A DNA stretch of 23,686 nucleotides from Avelusimicrobium sp963660385 (GCA_963660385.1 CAVKWQ010000022.1:1-23686), one strand, 5' to 3'. Shown: positions 6,844 to 14,576, counted from the stretch's first letter. Notes: generated by a model from the sequence alone, not told the origin. A program made the numbers and translations.

Positions 6844-7502
6844 ATAGGATATACAATTTTTTCTATTCTAGAATTGTTTAAATCAAGCATAACTTTTGCT
6901 TTGCGTGGTTTGCCATTAGCGTTACGCATTCCTTTTTGAAATTGCGAGCAAGTTTGAATGGTCTCTTTATTAAGAAAAGCAAAAACAATTGATTCGAGTG
7001 TGAATATCGTTTTTCTTTTTCTGGATGTTGCCCCTCTTTGTATTCTCTTTAATTCGTAATCAGAAGCCTTGCCTTTTAATGCATCGTGCCATTTTTTAAA
7101 AGTTTGGTTCATATCATCAAATTGGGCAGAACCATTTGCAATAATAAAACCCACTTCTCCATATTGTAAAATTGCCTGCGATGTTTCATCCCAACCATTA
7201 GTAGGAATCTTTTGAGGGCTTTTATTAGTTTGTAAAGTATGTGCTTTAAAGTCCCAAGGAATGTTTTTTACTCCATCAAATTCTACTTTTCCATACTTGG
7301 GACCAGGAATTTTAAAAAAATTGTTTTGAGCAAGAATTTCTTCACATTTAAATTGAAAATACCACCCGGGCCATTCTAATTGTTTCCAGTTGTGGCAATT
7401 ATTTTGTTTCATTTCCAAAATAGAAAGTTTTCCTTCCCAAACTTTTGGGAGACCTTGTTTTAATTTATTAAAAATTTCTTGTGTTACTTGTGCTTTGTTC
7501 AT
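6840..7502 (-). CDS. Probable type II restriction endonuclease paired with the methyltransferase
   Basis: The product is 220 residues, cytoplasmic, with no signal peptide or membrane segment. I do not recognise the exact family. The region KVEFDGVKNIPWDFKAHT (72-89) contains acidic residues E74 and D76, then D84-x-K86, which could form a PD-(D/E)xK nuclease core. The spacing is short, so the assignment of individual residues is uncertain. The C-terminal half is basic (RKRK at 161-164). The size, the A/T-rich composition shared with the methyltransferase and the tail-to-tail 4-nt overlap with it argue for the cognate restriction enzyme. The ATG has a GGGG ribosome site 5 nt upstream, like the weak site of the helix-turn-helix gene. 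A TATAAA at 7529-7534 (minus strand) may be its -10 box, giving it a promoter separate from the methyltransferase. Confidence 0.68.
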   Translation of the reverse strand: MNKAQVTQEIFNKLKQGLPKVWEGKLSILEMKQNNCHNWKQLEWPGWYFQFKCEEILAQNNFFKIPGPKYGKVEFDGVKNIPWDFKAHTLQTNKSPQKIPTNGWDETSQAILQYGEVGFIIANGSAQFDDMNQTFKKWHDALKGKASDYELKRIQRGATSRKRKTIFTLESIVFAFLNKETIQTCSQFQKGMRNANGKPRKAKVMLDLNNSRIEKIVYPI

Positions 7503-7557
7503 AAAAACCCCGTGGGAATGAAAAATGTTTTATAGAGTGTAGCAAAAAATGAGGCAT

Positions 7558-7587
7558 AAAAAAACCCCGCGGAAGCGGGGTTTAAAT
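7558..7587 (-). terminator. Terminator copy 1 (duplicate of the tRNA-Tyr terminator)
   Basis: An AACCCCGC/GCGGGGTT stem with a GGAA loop (plus strand) is followed on the minus strand by seven T. It is identical to the copy at 7753-7781 over about 29 bp, including the TTTAAAT flank. It has no obvious minus-strand gene of its own except readthrough from the tRNA, so it may mark a lost gene. Confidence 0.7.
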
Positions 7588-7752
7588 AATAGGGCGGATT
7601 CGCCTTCCAGTAAAATTCCTGACGGAATTTTCTTGCAGGCCGGGCTCGCGGTTTTTGCCTTTCAGCGCCCAGCGCTTCAAACAAAAACATCGCTGCGCCT
7701 TTCGAATCCTAACGCAGGCAAAGCAGTTTGCCTGCTTTCCTACCTACCCAAT

Positions 7753-7780
7753 AAAAAACCCCGCGGAAGCGGGGTTTAAA
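7753..7780 (-). terminator. Terminator of tRNA-Tyr
   Basis: The stem AAACCCCGC (7756-7764) pairs with GCGGGGTTT (7769-7777) around GGAA. On the minus strand a run of six T follows the stem (7753-7758). It lies directly after the tRNA 3' end. Confidence 0.85.
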
Positions 7781-7867
7781 TGGTGGTAGGAATAGGATTC
7801 GAACCTATGTAGGGCGTAGCCCGACGGTTTTACAGACCGTTGCTTTTGACCGCTCAGCCATCCTACC
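7781..7867 (-). tRNA. tRNA-Tyr (anticodon GTA)
   Basis: On the minus strand the gene starts GGTAGGA and ends TCCTACC-A-CCA, so the acceptor stem is perfect and CCA is encoded. The anticodon loop reads CTGTAAA (GTA, Tyr). The T arm contains GGTTCGAATCC. A long variable arm GGGC-TAC-GCCC is present, as expected for bacterial tRNA-Tyr. The length is 87 nt including CCA. Its promoter is at 7942-7970 and its terminator follows at once. tRNA genes are frequent integration sites, and this one lies beside the restriction-modification island. Confidence 0.96.
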
Positions 7868-7941
7868 AAACTAAAACATTAAAAACGCCGGAACTTAAAA
7901 GCCCCGGACCGTAGTTATTACTTAAACAACTAGGTACAAAT

Positions 7942-7970
7942 ATTATAACAAAAATTTACGTTTCTGTCAT
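7942..7970 (-). promoter_or_regulatory. Strong sigma70-type promoter of tRNA-Tyr
   Basis: On the minus strand ATGACA (7970-7965) is separated by 17 bp from TATAAT (7947-7942), which also has the TGn extension. Transcription should start near 7935 and give a 5' leader of about 68 nt for RNase P to remove. Confidence 0.75.
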
Positions 7971-8038
7971 TTCTTTATCTGGCGGCTTTGCCCGGCCGCG
8001 TTACTTGCTTTGCCGTCGGGCCATAAACGGGCAAAAAT

Positions 8039-8047
8039 TGCTAGAAT
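8039..8047 (+). promoter_or_regulatory. Extended -10 promoter of mutS-mutL (predicted leaderless)
   Basis: TGCTAGAAT is TGn plus TAGAAT, followed by six bases (ATCACT) and the mutS ATG. There is no Shine-Dalgarno sequence before that ATG. The geometry puts the transcription start at or next to the start codon. Confidence 0.5.
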
Positions 8048-8053
8048 ATCACT

Positions 8054-10615
8054 ATGCAAAAGACTGGTCTTACCCCTTTAATGAAGCAATATTTTGACAC
8101 CCGGGCCAAATATCCCGACATCGTGTTGTTCTTCCGCCTAGGCGACTTTTACGAAATGTTTGACGACCAAGCACGCGAAATCAGCGCGCTCTTGGGCCTT
8201 ACGCTTACCGCGCGCAACGGTATGCCGATGTGCGGCATCCCCTATCACGCGGCCAATAACTACATTGTCCGCTTGTTGAACGCGGGCAAAAAAATCGGCA
8301 TTTGCGAACAAACCAGCGCGGTAATGGATAAAAATACTAAACTGTTTGAGCGCAAAGTAATCCGCGTGATTACCCCCGGTACGCTAATGGAAGATACCTT
8401 GTTGGATGCAAACCAATCCAACTATTTGGTATCCATCAACACGTCGCCCGCGGGGTGGGCAATGGCGTGTGTGGAGGTTTCCACGGGTGAATTTTGGGTA
8501 AACCAGAACGATAAAGACGCTTCTTTAACCAATCTAGCCGCCGCCTTGGCCGCGGTCAACCCGTCCGAAATCATCGCGGACAAAGACACCCTTTTGCAAC
8601 TTAAAACCAAAATCGTTTTACCCTCTAATTTAACGCTTACCGAGCAGCCCGCCTTTGACGGGGATTATACCCTGCCCGAAAATTGGCCGGCCTTGGGCGC
8701 GTGGGGCAATAAACGCAACGCCTTGGCGTGCGCGCTACTAATTATGCGGTATTTGAACGTAACCGAGCCCAGTTTTAAGCGCGTGCTGATTCCGTCTTAC
8801 CGCGAACTGAAAGACTGTTTGCAAATTGACGAAAATGCCGTAGCCTCGTTGGAACTGGTAAAAAGCCAAGAGGGGGGCAGAAAGGGCAGTTTGTGGGCGT
8901 TATTAGACAAAACCAAAACCGCTGTGGGGAGCCGCAAATTAAAGGAGTGGATTTTGCACCCGTTAATGGACCCGGCGGATATTGGCGAGCGCCAAAACGC
9001 GGTAGAGGGGTTTGTAAATAACCAATCCGCGCTGGCCGATTTGTCGGCGCTTTTAGAAAACATTTCCGATATTGAGCGCATTATGACGCGCACCGCCACG
9101 GGCACCGCTTCCCCGCGGGATATGTCCGGTCTGCGCAATTCCCTTTTAAATGTGGACCCGATTGCCCGCTGGTTTGAAGAATATGGGCAAATTGTGCCAC
9201 GTTTGGACGCTTCCTTAAAGGAGCATTTGCCTGTCCTGCGCGATATGGCGCGCGTGCTGTACGACGCTATTAGTGAAAATCCTCCCTTAAAAATTTCGGA
9301 CGGCCACGTCATCCGCCAAGGCTACAACGCCGAATTGGACGAACTGCGCTCGCTCAAAGCCAACAGCAACAAATGTATGGAGGAAATCTGCGCGCGCGAA
9401 CGCGAAAAAACAGGCATTACCACCTTAAAGGTGGGATATACCTCCGTTTTCGGTTATTATTTTGAAGTTACCAAAAGCCACATTTCCAAGGTCCCTTATA
9501 ATTATGTGCGCAAGCAAACCTTAGTAAACGCCGAGCGTTTTATTACCGAGGAACTCAAACAACTGGAAGATAAAATTTTAAACGCCGAGCAAAAAATTAT
9601 CCGCTTGGAGAGCAGTTTGTTTGACGAGGTCCGCAAGACCTTGGCGGCGCAGATTAACCATTTAAAGGCGTTTGCGCATATCGTGTCGGAACTGGACGTA
9701 TATATGTCCCTTGCGTTAGACGCAATGAAGGGCAACTGGACCAAACCTCAGGTAAATAACGGTACCGAACTGTATTACGAAAACGGACGGCACCCGCTGG
9801 TGGAAGACACCTTGCCCGCGGGCAGTTTTGTGCCTAATAATTTGGATATCGGCACCCCGCAAACCCAAATTATGTTGATTACCGGCCCCAATATGGGCGG
9901 CAAGAGTGTATTTTTAAAGCAGACGGCTATCATTACGATTTTGGCGCAAATGGGCAGTTTTGTGCCCGCCACCGTGGCGCGTTTGGGCGTGGTGGATAAA
10001 ATTATGACGCGTATCGGCGCGCACGACGCGCTGGGGCGCGGCAACTCTACCTTTATGGTGGAAATGAACGAAACCGCCCACATCTTGGCTTCTATGACTC
10101 CGCGCAGTTTGATTTTGCTGGACGAAGTCGGCCGCGGAACCTCTACCTTTGACGGTATTTCTATTGCGTGGGCCATTGTGGAATATTTGTATAAGCCACA
10201 CGGCGGCCCCAAGGTGTTGTTTGCCACGCACTATTTTGAACTGGTGGACTTGGAAAATAAATACGCCAGCGTGCGCAACTATCACGTGGAAGCCAAGGAA
10301 TACCAAGACGCTTCCGGCGAGAGCAAACTGGCGTTTCTGTACCAGATTTTGCCCGGTGCGGCGGACCGTTCGTACGGGATTCACGTGGCCGAGATTGCGG
10401 GCTTGCCCGCCGCCTGCACCTTGCGCGCTAAAAAGGTGCTAAAAGATTTGGAAGCCAAAAAAGGCTCCAAAATTTCCGCCAAGGAACACGATATGGTAAA
10501 GGATTTGTTTTCCTCGCCCATTGTGGAGGAAATAAAACTGGCCGATACCGACCAGTTGACCCCTATGGCGGCGTTGCAGTTAATTTGCGAGTGGAAGAAA
10601 CGGATTAATGAGTAA
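8054..10615 (+). CDS. mutS: DNA mismatch repair protein MutS
   Basis: This 853-residue protein recognises mismatches and small loops in new DNA and recruits MutL in an ATP-dependent way. The mismatch-reading motif is intact (GDFYEMF, with F32 and E34). Walker A is GPNMGGKS at 611-618, Walker B is LILLDEVGRGTS with D690 and E691, and the ABC signature region STFMVEMNETAHIL is present. Length and domain order are those of a full MutS1. I chose ATG 8054 because the family N-terminus (LTPLMKQYFDTRAKYPD) follows directly and an extended -10 box sits 6 nt upstream. It overlaps mutL by 8 nt, so the two are one transcription unit. Confidence 0.98.
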   Translation: MQKTGLTPLMKQYFDTRAKYPDIVLFFRLGDFYEMFDDQAREISALLGLTLTARNGMPMCGIPYHAANNYIVRLLNAGKKIGICEQTSAVMDKNTKLFERKVIRVITPGTLMEDTLLDANQSNYLVSINTSPAGWAMACVEVSTGEFWVNQNDKDASLTNLAAALAAVNPSEIIADKDTLLQLKTKIVLPSNLTLTEQPAFDGDYTLPENWPALGAWGNKRNALACALLIMRYLNVTEPSFKRVLIPSYRELKDCLQIDENAVASLELVKSQEGGRKGSLWALLDKTKTAVGSRKLKEWILHPLMDPADIGERQNAVEGFVNNQSALADLSALLENISDIERIMTRTATGTASPRDMSGLRNSLLNVDPIARWFEEYGQIVPRLDASLKEHLPVLRDMARVLYDAISENPPLKISDGHVIRQGYNAELDELRSLKANSNKCMEEICAREREKTGITTLKVGYTSVFGYYFEVTKSHISKVPYNYVRKQTLVNAERFITEELKQLEDKILNAEQKIIRLESSLFDEVRKTLAAQINHLKAFAHIVSELDVYMSLALDAMKGNWTKPQVNNGTELYYENGRHPLVEDTLPAGSFVPNNLDIGTPQTQIMLITGPNMGGKSVFLKQTAIITILAQMGSFVPATVARLGVVDKIMTRIGAHDALGRGNSTFMVEMNETAHILASMTPRSLILLDEVGRGTSTFDGISIAWAIVEYLYKPHGGPKVLFATHYFELVDLENKYASVRNYHVEAKEYQDASGESKLAFLYQILPGAADRSYGIHVAEIAGLPAACTLRAKKVLKDLEAKKGSKISAKEHDMVKDLFSSPIVEEIKLADTDQLTPMAALQLICEWKKRINE

Positions 10616-12485
10616 TATTCACGTTCTGGACGAAAAAACAGCCGGAAAAATCGCCGCGGGCGAGGTGATTGAACGCCCGGCGGGCGTGCTGAAAGAACTG
10701 CTGGAAAACGCGGTGGATGCGGGCGCGACGGCTATCAATATTGATATTGAAGGCGCGGGCCGCACCTTAATCCGCATTAATGATAACGGCTGCGGGATGA
10801 GCGAGGAAGACCTGTTGTTAAGTATCCAGCGCCACGCCACCAGCAAAATTAATTCGTTTAGCGATTTGGAGACCTTACAAACCTTTGGCTTCCGTGGGGA
10901 AGCCTTGTACTCGGTGGCGGCGGTATCGCGGATGACGATTACCAGTTGCCAAGCGGGCGGGCAGGGCCACCGGGTGGAAATCCACGCCGGAAAAGTATTT
11001 GCCCAAAGCCCGGCGCCGTCTATCAAGGGTACGACGGTGGAAATACGAGATTTGTTTTATAATGTGCCCGCGCGGCTTAAATTTTTAAAAAGCGATTCGT
11101 ACGAGCGCGCCTGCCTGTTAAAAGTAATTGAAGAAAGCGCGCTTGCCAATTTAACGGTGGGCTACCGCGTGATGATTAACGGCCGCTCCGTGTATGACTT
11201 GCCCGCACAAAAAGGAGATTTGCCGCAAAGCGCCATTAACCGCGCCAAACAAATTTTAGGGGACGAGGTGGCGCAGACGCTTTTATTTAAAGAATTTGAC
11301 GAACTGGGCCTGAAACTCTTTTTAACCCCTGCGGATAAATTGGTTTCCGTTCGGGATATGCAGTACATTTTTGTAAACCGCCGCCCGATTGATTCCAAAA
11401 CCGTCCAGCAGGCTATTTATAAGGCCTATCAAAACGTCCGCCCCAAGGACCGCCACCCGGCGTTTTTGGTGTATATGACGCTAAACCCCTCCGATTTTGA
11501 TGTAAATATTCACCCGCAAAAGCGCGATATCCGCTTTGTAAACGAAAGCAAGGTGTTTGGTTTTGTGATGAACGCGGCGGGCGAAACCATCTTCAAAAAT
11601 GCGCGCCCGGTGGAAGTAACGCTTGCGCCTAAAATAGATTTGCCTGCCTCCGCGCAACCGGCGGCGGAAAAATTATTTACGCCCTCGCCAATGGAAACCT
11701 TTGCCAAAGCGGTGGCGGAGCCTTTAAAATTGGGCGACTTTAAACCTAAGAACTCCTTTACCCTGCGGGAAACCGAGGAACCCGCCGAATATGTGGCCCG
11801 GCCAGAGGAACTTAAACCGTCGGGAGCCCCCGTTCAGGTGGCCCCGGCAGAGCCTGTGGAAGCCCCGCAACAAACGGATTTTGTTTCCGCCGGGGCGCCG
11901 GAGTGGTATCACGGCCCGTACCGTTATTTGGGCCAGTTGCAACGCAGTTATTTACTGTTTGAAAACCCGCTCGGGCTGGTGGTAATTGACCAACACGCCG
12001 CGCAGGAGCGCGTGCTTTTTGAGCATTATTTGGAAGCGTTTGAAGCCCGCTCTGTAAAAGTGCAAAAACTCTTGTTCCCCGTTCACGTGGATTTGCCGCC
12101 GTCCAATGCCGAAACGCTTTTGTCTTGGGCCGGGTGGCTCAAAACGGCGGGCTTTGAGTTGGAACCCTTTTCCGCCCGCACCGTGCTGGTGCGCACAATG
12201 CCGCATATGATTCGCTTTAAAGAGGATGATATGAAGGAGTTTATCATATCCCTCTCACAGGTGGTGGGCGACCCCTCCAAATCCACCGAAACCTTAAAGC
12301 GCAAAATGGTGGCAATGCTGGCCTGCAAAAAAGCCATTAAGGCGCACGACCAAATATCGCCCGCCGAGGCCGAAGGCCTTTTGGAAAATATGAAGAAGTG
12401 TAAGGACGGTATGCACTGCCCGCACGGCCGCCCGTGCGTGGCGCAACTGGATATGAAGCAGTTGGATAAACTCTTCGGCCGCTAA
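10608..12485 (+). CDS. mutL: DNA mismatch repair endonuclease MutL
   Basis: The 625-residue protein couples MutS to strand nicking and excision. The N-terminal GHKL ATPase has KELLENAVDAGA (E33, N34), DNGCGM (59-64) and GFRGEAL (94-100). A variable Pro- and Ala-rich linker spans about 340-430. The C-terminal domain carries DQHAAQERVLFE (461-472), the metal-dependent endonuclease motif, plus ACKKA (572-576) and CPHGRP (604-609), which complete the zinc and active site. It therefore belongs to the nicking class used by bacteria without MutH and Dam. It is translated from an ATG overlapping the end of mutS and ends before a bidirectional terminator. Confidence 0.98.
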   Translation: MSNIHVLDEKTAGKIAAGEVIERPAGVLKELLENAVDAGATAINIDIEGAGRTLIRINDNGCGMSEEDLLLSIQRHATSKINSFSDLETLQTFGFRGEALYSVAAVSRMTITSCQAGGQGHRVEIHAGKVFAQSPAPSIKGTTVEIRDLFYNVPARLKFLKSDSYERACLLKVIEESALANLTVGYRVMINGRSVYDLPAQKGDLPQSAINRAKQILGDEVAQTLLFKEFDELGLKLFLTPADKLVSVRDMQYIFVNRRPIDSKTVQQAIYKAYQNVRPKDRHPAFLVYMTLNPSDFDVNIHPQKRDIRFVNESKVFGFVMNAAGETIFKNARPVEVTLAPKIDLPASAQPAAEKLFTPSPMETFAKAVAEPLKLGDFKPKNSFTLRETEEPAEYVARPEELKPSGAPVQVAPAEPVEAPQQTDFVSAGAPEWYHGPYRYLGQLQRSYLLFENPLGLVVIDQHAAQERVLFEHYLEAFEARSVKVQKLLFPVHVDLPPSNAETLLSWAGWLKTAGFELEPFSARTVLVRTMPHMIRFKEDDMKEFIISLSQVVGDPSKSTETLKRKMVAMLACKKAIKAHDQISPAEAEGLLENMKKCKDGMHCPHGRPCVAQLDMKQLDKLFGR

Positions 12486-12502
12486 TTTGCCAAACGCTTA
12501 AT

Positions 12503-12532
12503 AAAAAGCCCCGCTGGCAAGCGGGGCTTTTT
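12503..12532. terminator. Bidirectional terminator between mutL and the convergent secreted-protein gene
   Basis: GCCCCGCT (12508-12515) pairs with AGCGGGGC (12520-12527) around a 4-nt loop. It is flanked by five A on the left and five T on the right, so it works in both directions. Confidence 0.88.
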
Positions 12533-12536
12533 ACTG

Positions 12537-13919
12537 CTAAATGTAACTTTTGTGTTTGGGACCCATTGGCATAGTTTTAGGCGCAGGGCAAACTTCCGGT
12601 TGCTGCTCTTGCTCTACGCGGGGTTCCGCCAAAATTACTGTATAGGAACAATGCTCTGGATTAGCGAGTTCTGTTAGTTCGGGGTTGGCTTTCAAAATAT
12701 CTTCCCGAGTAGAAACACCCCAAAGCGGCAATTTGGTATTTTTCCAATTTTCTATTGCTTGATTAGTGCGTTCTGTTTGTTCTTGTATGGAATTTGTCCA
12801 TTTGCTTTCTGGTTGCCTTTTCAAATAAATTTTCTTTTCTTTGTACACTTTGGCATTGTTTGTTAGTCCGCTTTTTTCTCCTTTTTTATATCGGGCTTGG
12901 CACCAGGTGCTATTTTCCGGGATATCAGTGGGTATTAACTCAATATTGGCAAAATCTTTGCAGTTAAGTAAAGTTTGCAGATCATTGGAATAGGTGCTAT
13001 TTAAATGGCCATCCCCAGCATACACCAAAATTAAATCGTAATTATCTTCTACCGCTTTAAGACGTCTAGCCCATTGTTTGTTGCGTTGGGACATTCCAAA
13101 TGGGGATATCCCAATAAATTGGTCTGCGGATGCCCAACGGGTATATAAGGCATCGCACCCTTTATGCTTTAAAAGGGGCAGTTTGTCCTGTGGTGTTACC
13201 CAAACGATATATTTCCCTATTTTTACAGCGACATCTTTTTCATCAGCCATATAGAGACCATCATCCAAGGCTAGTTGGTCTATCCCCAATTGGTCGGCCG
13301 CTTTGGTTACTTCCGGATAAAATGATTCTAATTTGGATTCTTTGCCTGCTTTTTTGCGTAAAGAGGTGTGTTCATCCCCATTCCACATTAAAAATTCTTG
13401 GGCGAGCAAAATTTTATCGTTGGGGCGTGCTTTACGGGCCGCCTTTAAAATATTAATTACTTCTTGCGGTGCGGATTTCGTGCCGTGAGAAATATACTCT
13501 GCGATAAAAATATATTTGTGCGTAAAGGCGTGGGAGTAGTCCGGTACAGAATTATGCATAGTAAAAACTGGTGCAATTATATTGGGATAGTCCTTAATCC
13601 ATTGCCCTTGTTGTTGGATTTGCTCTCGTACGGCGGCCAAGGTTTGTTTTTTTGCCTCTTCATTTAAACGCAAAAAATCCTTCCAAGTAAGAGGTTTCCA
13701 TAAATTGGAATCCGTTTCTTGTTTTAAGAGGAAGGTTCTTTTTTCTTGCGGATCCGTTATACTATTGGCCTGTATTTGCGCCTGTGCTTCATACAGAGCC
13801 TGCATTAGAAGGATTCTTTGATGAAGACTTTTTTCTAAATCCGCGTTTTTACCGCGCTGGCCCCACACAGGGGCGAGAATAACTAAAAAAGCAAATAAAA
13901 GGGTGATTAGTTTTTTCAT
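12537..13919 (-). CDS. Secreted protein of unknown function, possibly TIKI/ChaN-like
   Basis: The product is 460 residues with a clear Sec signal peptide (MKKLITLLFAFLVILAPVWG, likely cut near residue 20), so it is periplasmic or exported. Residues 25-110 are helical, with many Gln and Glu. The central part has IAEYISHGTKS (139-149), LLAQEFLMWNGDEH (171-184) and a long IRD-type stretch, then LILVYAGDGHLN (296-307). An E-x3-H motif and a later hydrophobic strand ending G-x-x-H recall the TIKI/TraB/ChaN (haem-binding uptake) superfamily, but this is a visual resemblance only. The C-terminus is low-complexity, rich in Pro, Gln and Glu. The signal peptide fixes the start at 13919. No Shine-Dalgarno site precedes it, and a TATAAT lies 6 nt upstream. 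It is a single-gene unit converging on mutL. Confidence 0.72.
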   Translation of the reverse strand: MKKLITLLFAFLVILAPVWGQRGKNADLEKSLHQRILLMQALYEAQAQIQANSITDPQEKRTFLLKQETDSNLWKPLTWKDFLRLNEEAKKQTLAAVREQIQQQGQWIKDYPNIIAPVFTMHNSVPDYSHAFTHKYIFIAEYISHGTKSAPQEVINILKAARKARPNDKILLAQEFLMWNGDEHTSLRKKAGKESKLESFYPEVTKAADQLGIDQLALDDGLYMADEKDVAVKIGKYIVWVTPQDKLPLLKHKGCDALYTRWASADQFIGISPFGMSQRNKQWARRLKAVEDNYDLILVYAGDGHLNSTYSNDLQTLLNCKDFANIELIPTDIPENSTWCQARYKKGEKSGLTNNAKVYKEKKIYLKRQPESKWTNSIQEQTERTNQAIENWKNTKLPLWGVSTREDILKANPELTELANPEHCSYTVILAEPRVEQEQQPEVCPAPKTMPMGPKHKSYI

Positions 13920-13925
13920 ATTTAT

Positions 13926-13931
13926 ATTATA
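13926..13931 (-). promoter_or_regulatory. -10 box of the secreted-protein gene (predicted leaderless)
   Basis: A consensus TATAAT on the minus strand is followed by six bases (ATAAAT) and the ATG, the same spacing as at 2465 and 8042. No good -35 box was found, and no TGn extension is present here. Confidence 0.5.
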
Positions 13932-14019
13932 AGGTTTTTACCTGCAAAATGCGAGGGGCTAAAAACTAAATTTCCTAGGGCCAGTCCCCTTTCTTTTCGG
14001 GCGAAAAAAAGGTATCCTG

Positions 14020-14025
14020 TATTAT
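14020..14025 (+). promoter_or_regulatory. Probable -10 box of the hpt operon
   Basis: TATTAT lies 20 nt before the hpt ATG. A strong ribosome site GGAGGGG (14037-14043) stands between them. The -35 region is weak. With about 14 nt of leader there is no space for a purine riboswitch. Confidence 0.35.
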
Positions 14026-14045
14026 ATATCTCTATTGGAGGGGTT

Positions 14046-14576
14046 ATGTCTGATATTCCCGTTTTGGAACGTGTTTTATTTTCGCAGGAGCAACTCGCGG
14101 CGCGCTGTGCTGAACTCGGCCGCCAAATTTCCGCCGATTACCGCGGCAAACAACCGCTGTTTGTAGGTATTTTGCGCGGGTGCATTTTGTTCTATGCCGA
14201 TTTGATGAAGAACATCAGTGTAGATTGCAATATGGACTTTATGTGCTTGTCCTCTTATGCGGGCGGTACGGCCAGCACGGGCCAAGTGCGCACGATGTTG
14301 GATTTGCGCGAAAGCATTAAGGGCCGCCACGTTGTGATTGTAGAAGACATTGTAGATACCGGGCTTACCTTGGATTACCTGCTTGGCAATTTAAAAAACC
14401 GCGGCGCGGCCAGCATTGAAATTTGCTGTCTGCTGGATAAACCCTGCAACCGCAAGGCCGATGTTCACCCCAAATATATCGGTTTTACCGTTGGTAACGA
14501 ATTTGTGATTGGGTACGGGTTGGATTACAACGAACTGTACCGCAACTTGCCGTATATTGGAGTATTTAGAAAATAA
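14046..14576 (+). CDS. hpt: Hypoxanthine phosphoribosyltransferase
   Basis: This 176-residue cytoplasmic enzyme converts hypoxanthine or guanine and PRPP to IMP or GMP in purine salvage. The PRPP-binding signature is VVIVEDIVDTGLTL (96-109), with the E100-D101 pair. The flexible-loop region SSYAGGTASTGQV (69-81) and the C-terminal GYGLDYNELYRNLPYIG are typical of bacterial Hpt. The length matches the family. The start has a strong GGAGG site 4 nt upstream. It overlaps ftsH by one base (TAATG). The hpt-ftsH pair is a conserved neighbourhood in several bacterial phyla, for example the Bacillus hpt-ftsH region. Confidence 0.97.
   Translation: MSDIPVLERVLFSQEQLAARCAELGRQISADYRGKQPLFVGILRGCILFYADLMKNISVDCNMDFMCLSSYAGGTASTGQVRTMLDLRESIKGRHVVIVEDIVDTGLTLDYLLGNLKNRGAASIEICCLLDKPCNRKADVHPKYIGFTVGNEFVIGYGLDYNELYRNLPYIGVFRK

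Larger units (their letters stand above)
7503..7780. other. Hairpin-rich spacer with a duplicated terminator and tRNA-like fragments
   Basis: No convincing gene is present. The stretch carries two near-identical terminator copies (7558-7587 and 7753-7781). Between them are a perfect hairpin AAAATTCC/GGAATTTT (7612-7619 with 7624-7631) and another, GCAGGCAAA/TTTGCCTGC (7714-7722 with 7727-7735). TTCGAATCCT at 7701-7710 and TTCCTACC at 7737-7744 read like the 3' half of the adjacent tRNA-Tyr, but on the opposite strand and split by the second hairpin. The region may be debris of tRNA duplication or of island insertion. Confidence 0.45.

Noticed and set aside
7499..7779. Short open frames on both strands in the spacer between the endonuclease and tRNA-Tyr
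   Set aside because: They run through terminators and hairpins, lack ribosome sites and have no protein-like features.
13920..14045. Purine riboswitch before hpt
   Set aside because: The likely -10 box is 20 nt from the ATG, so no aptamer fits in the transcript. A GGGG/CCCC pairing upstream lies outside it.
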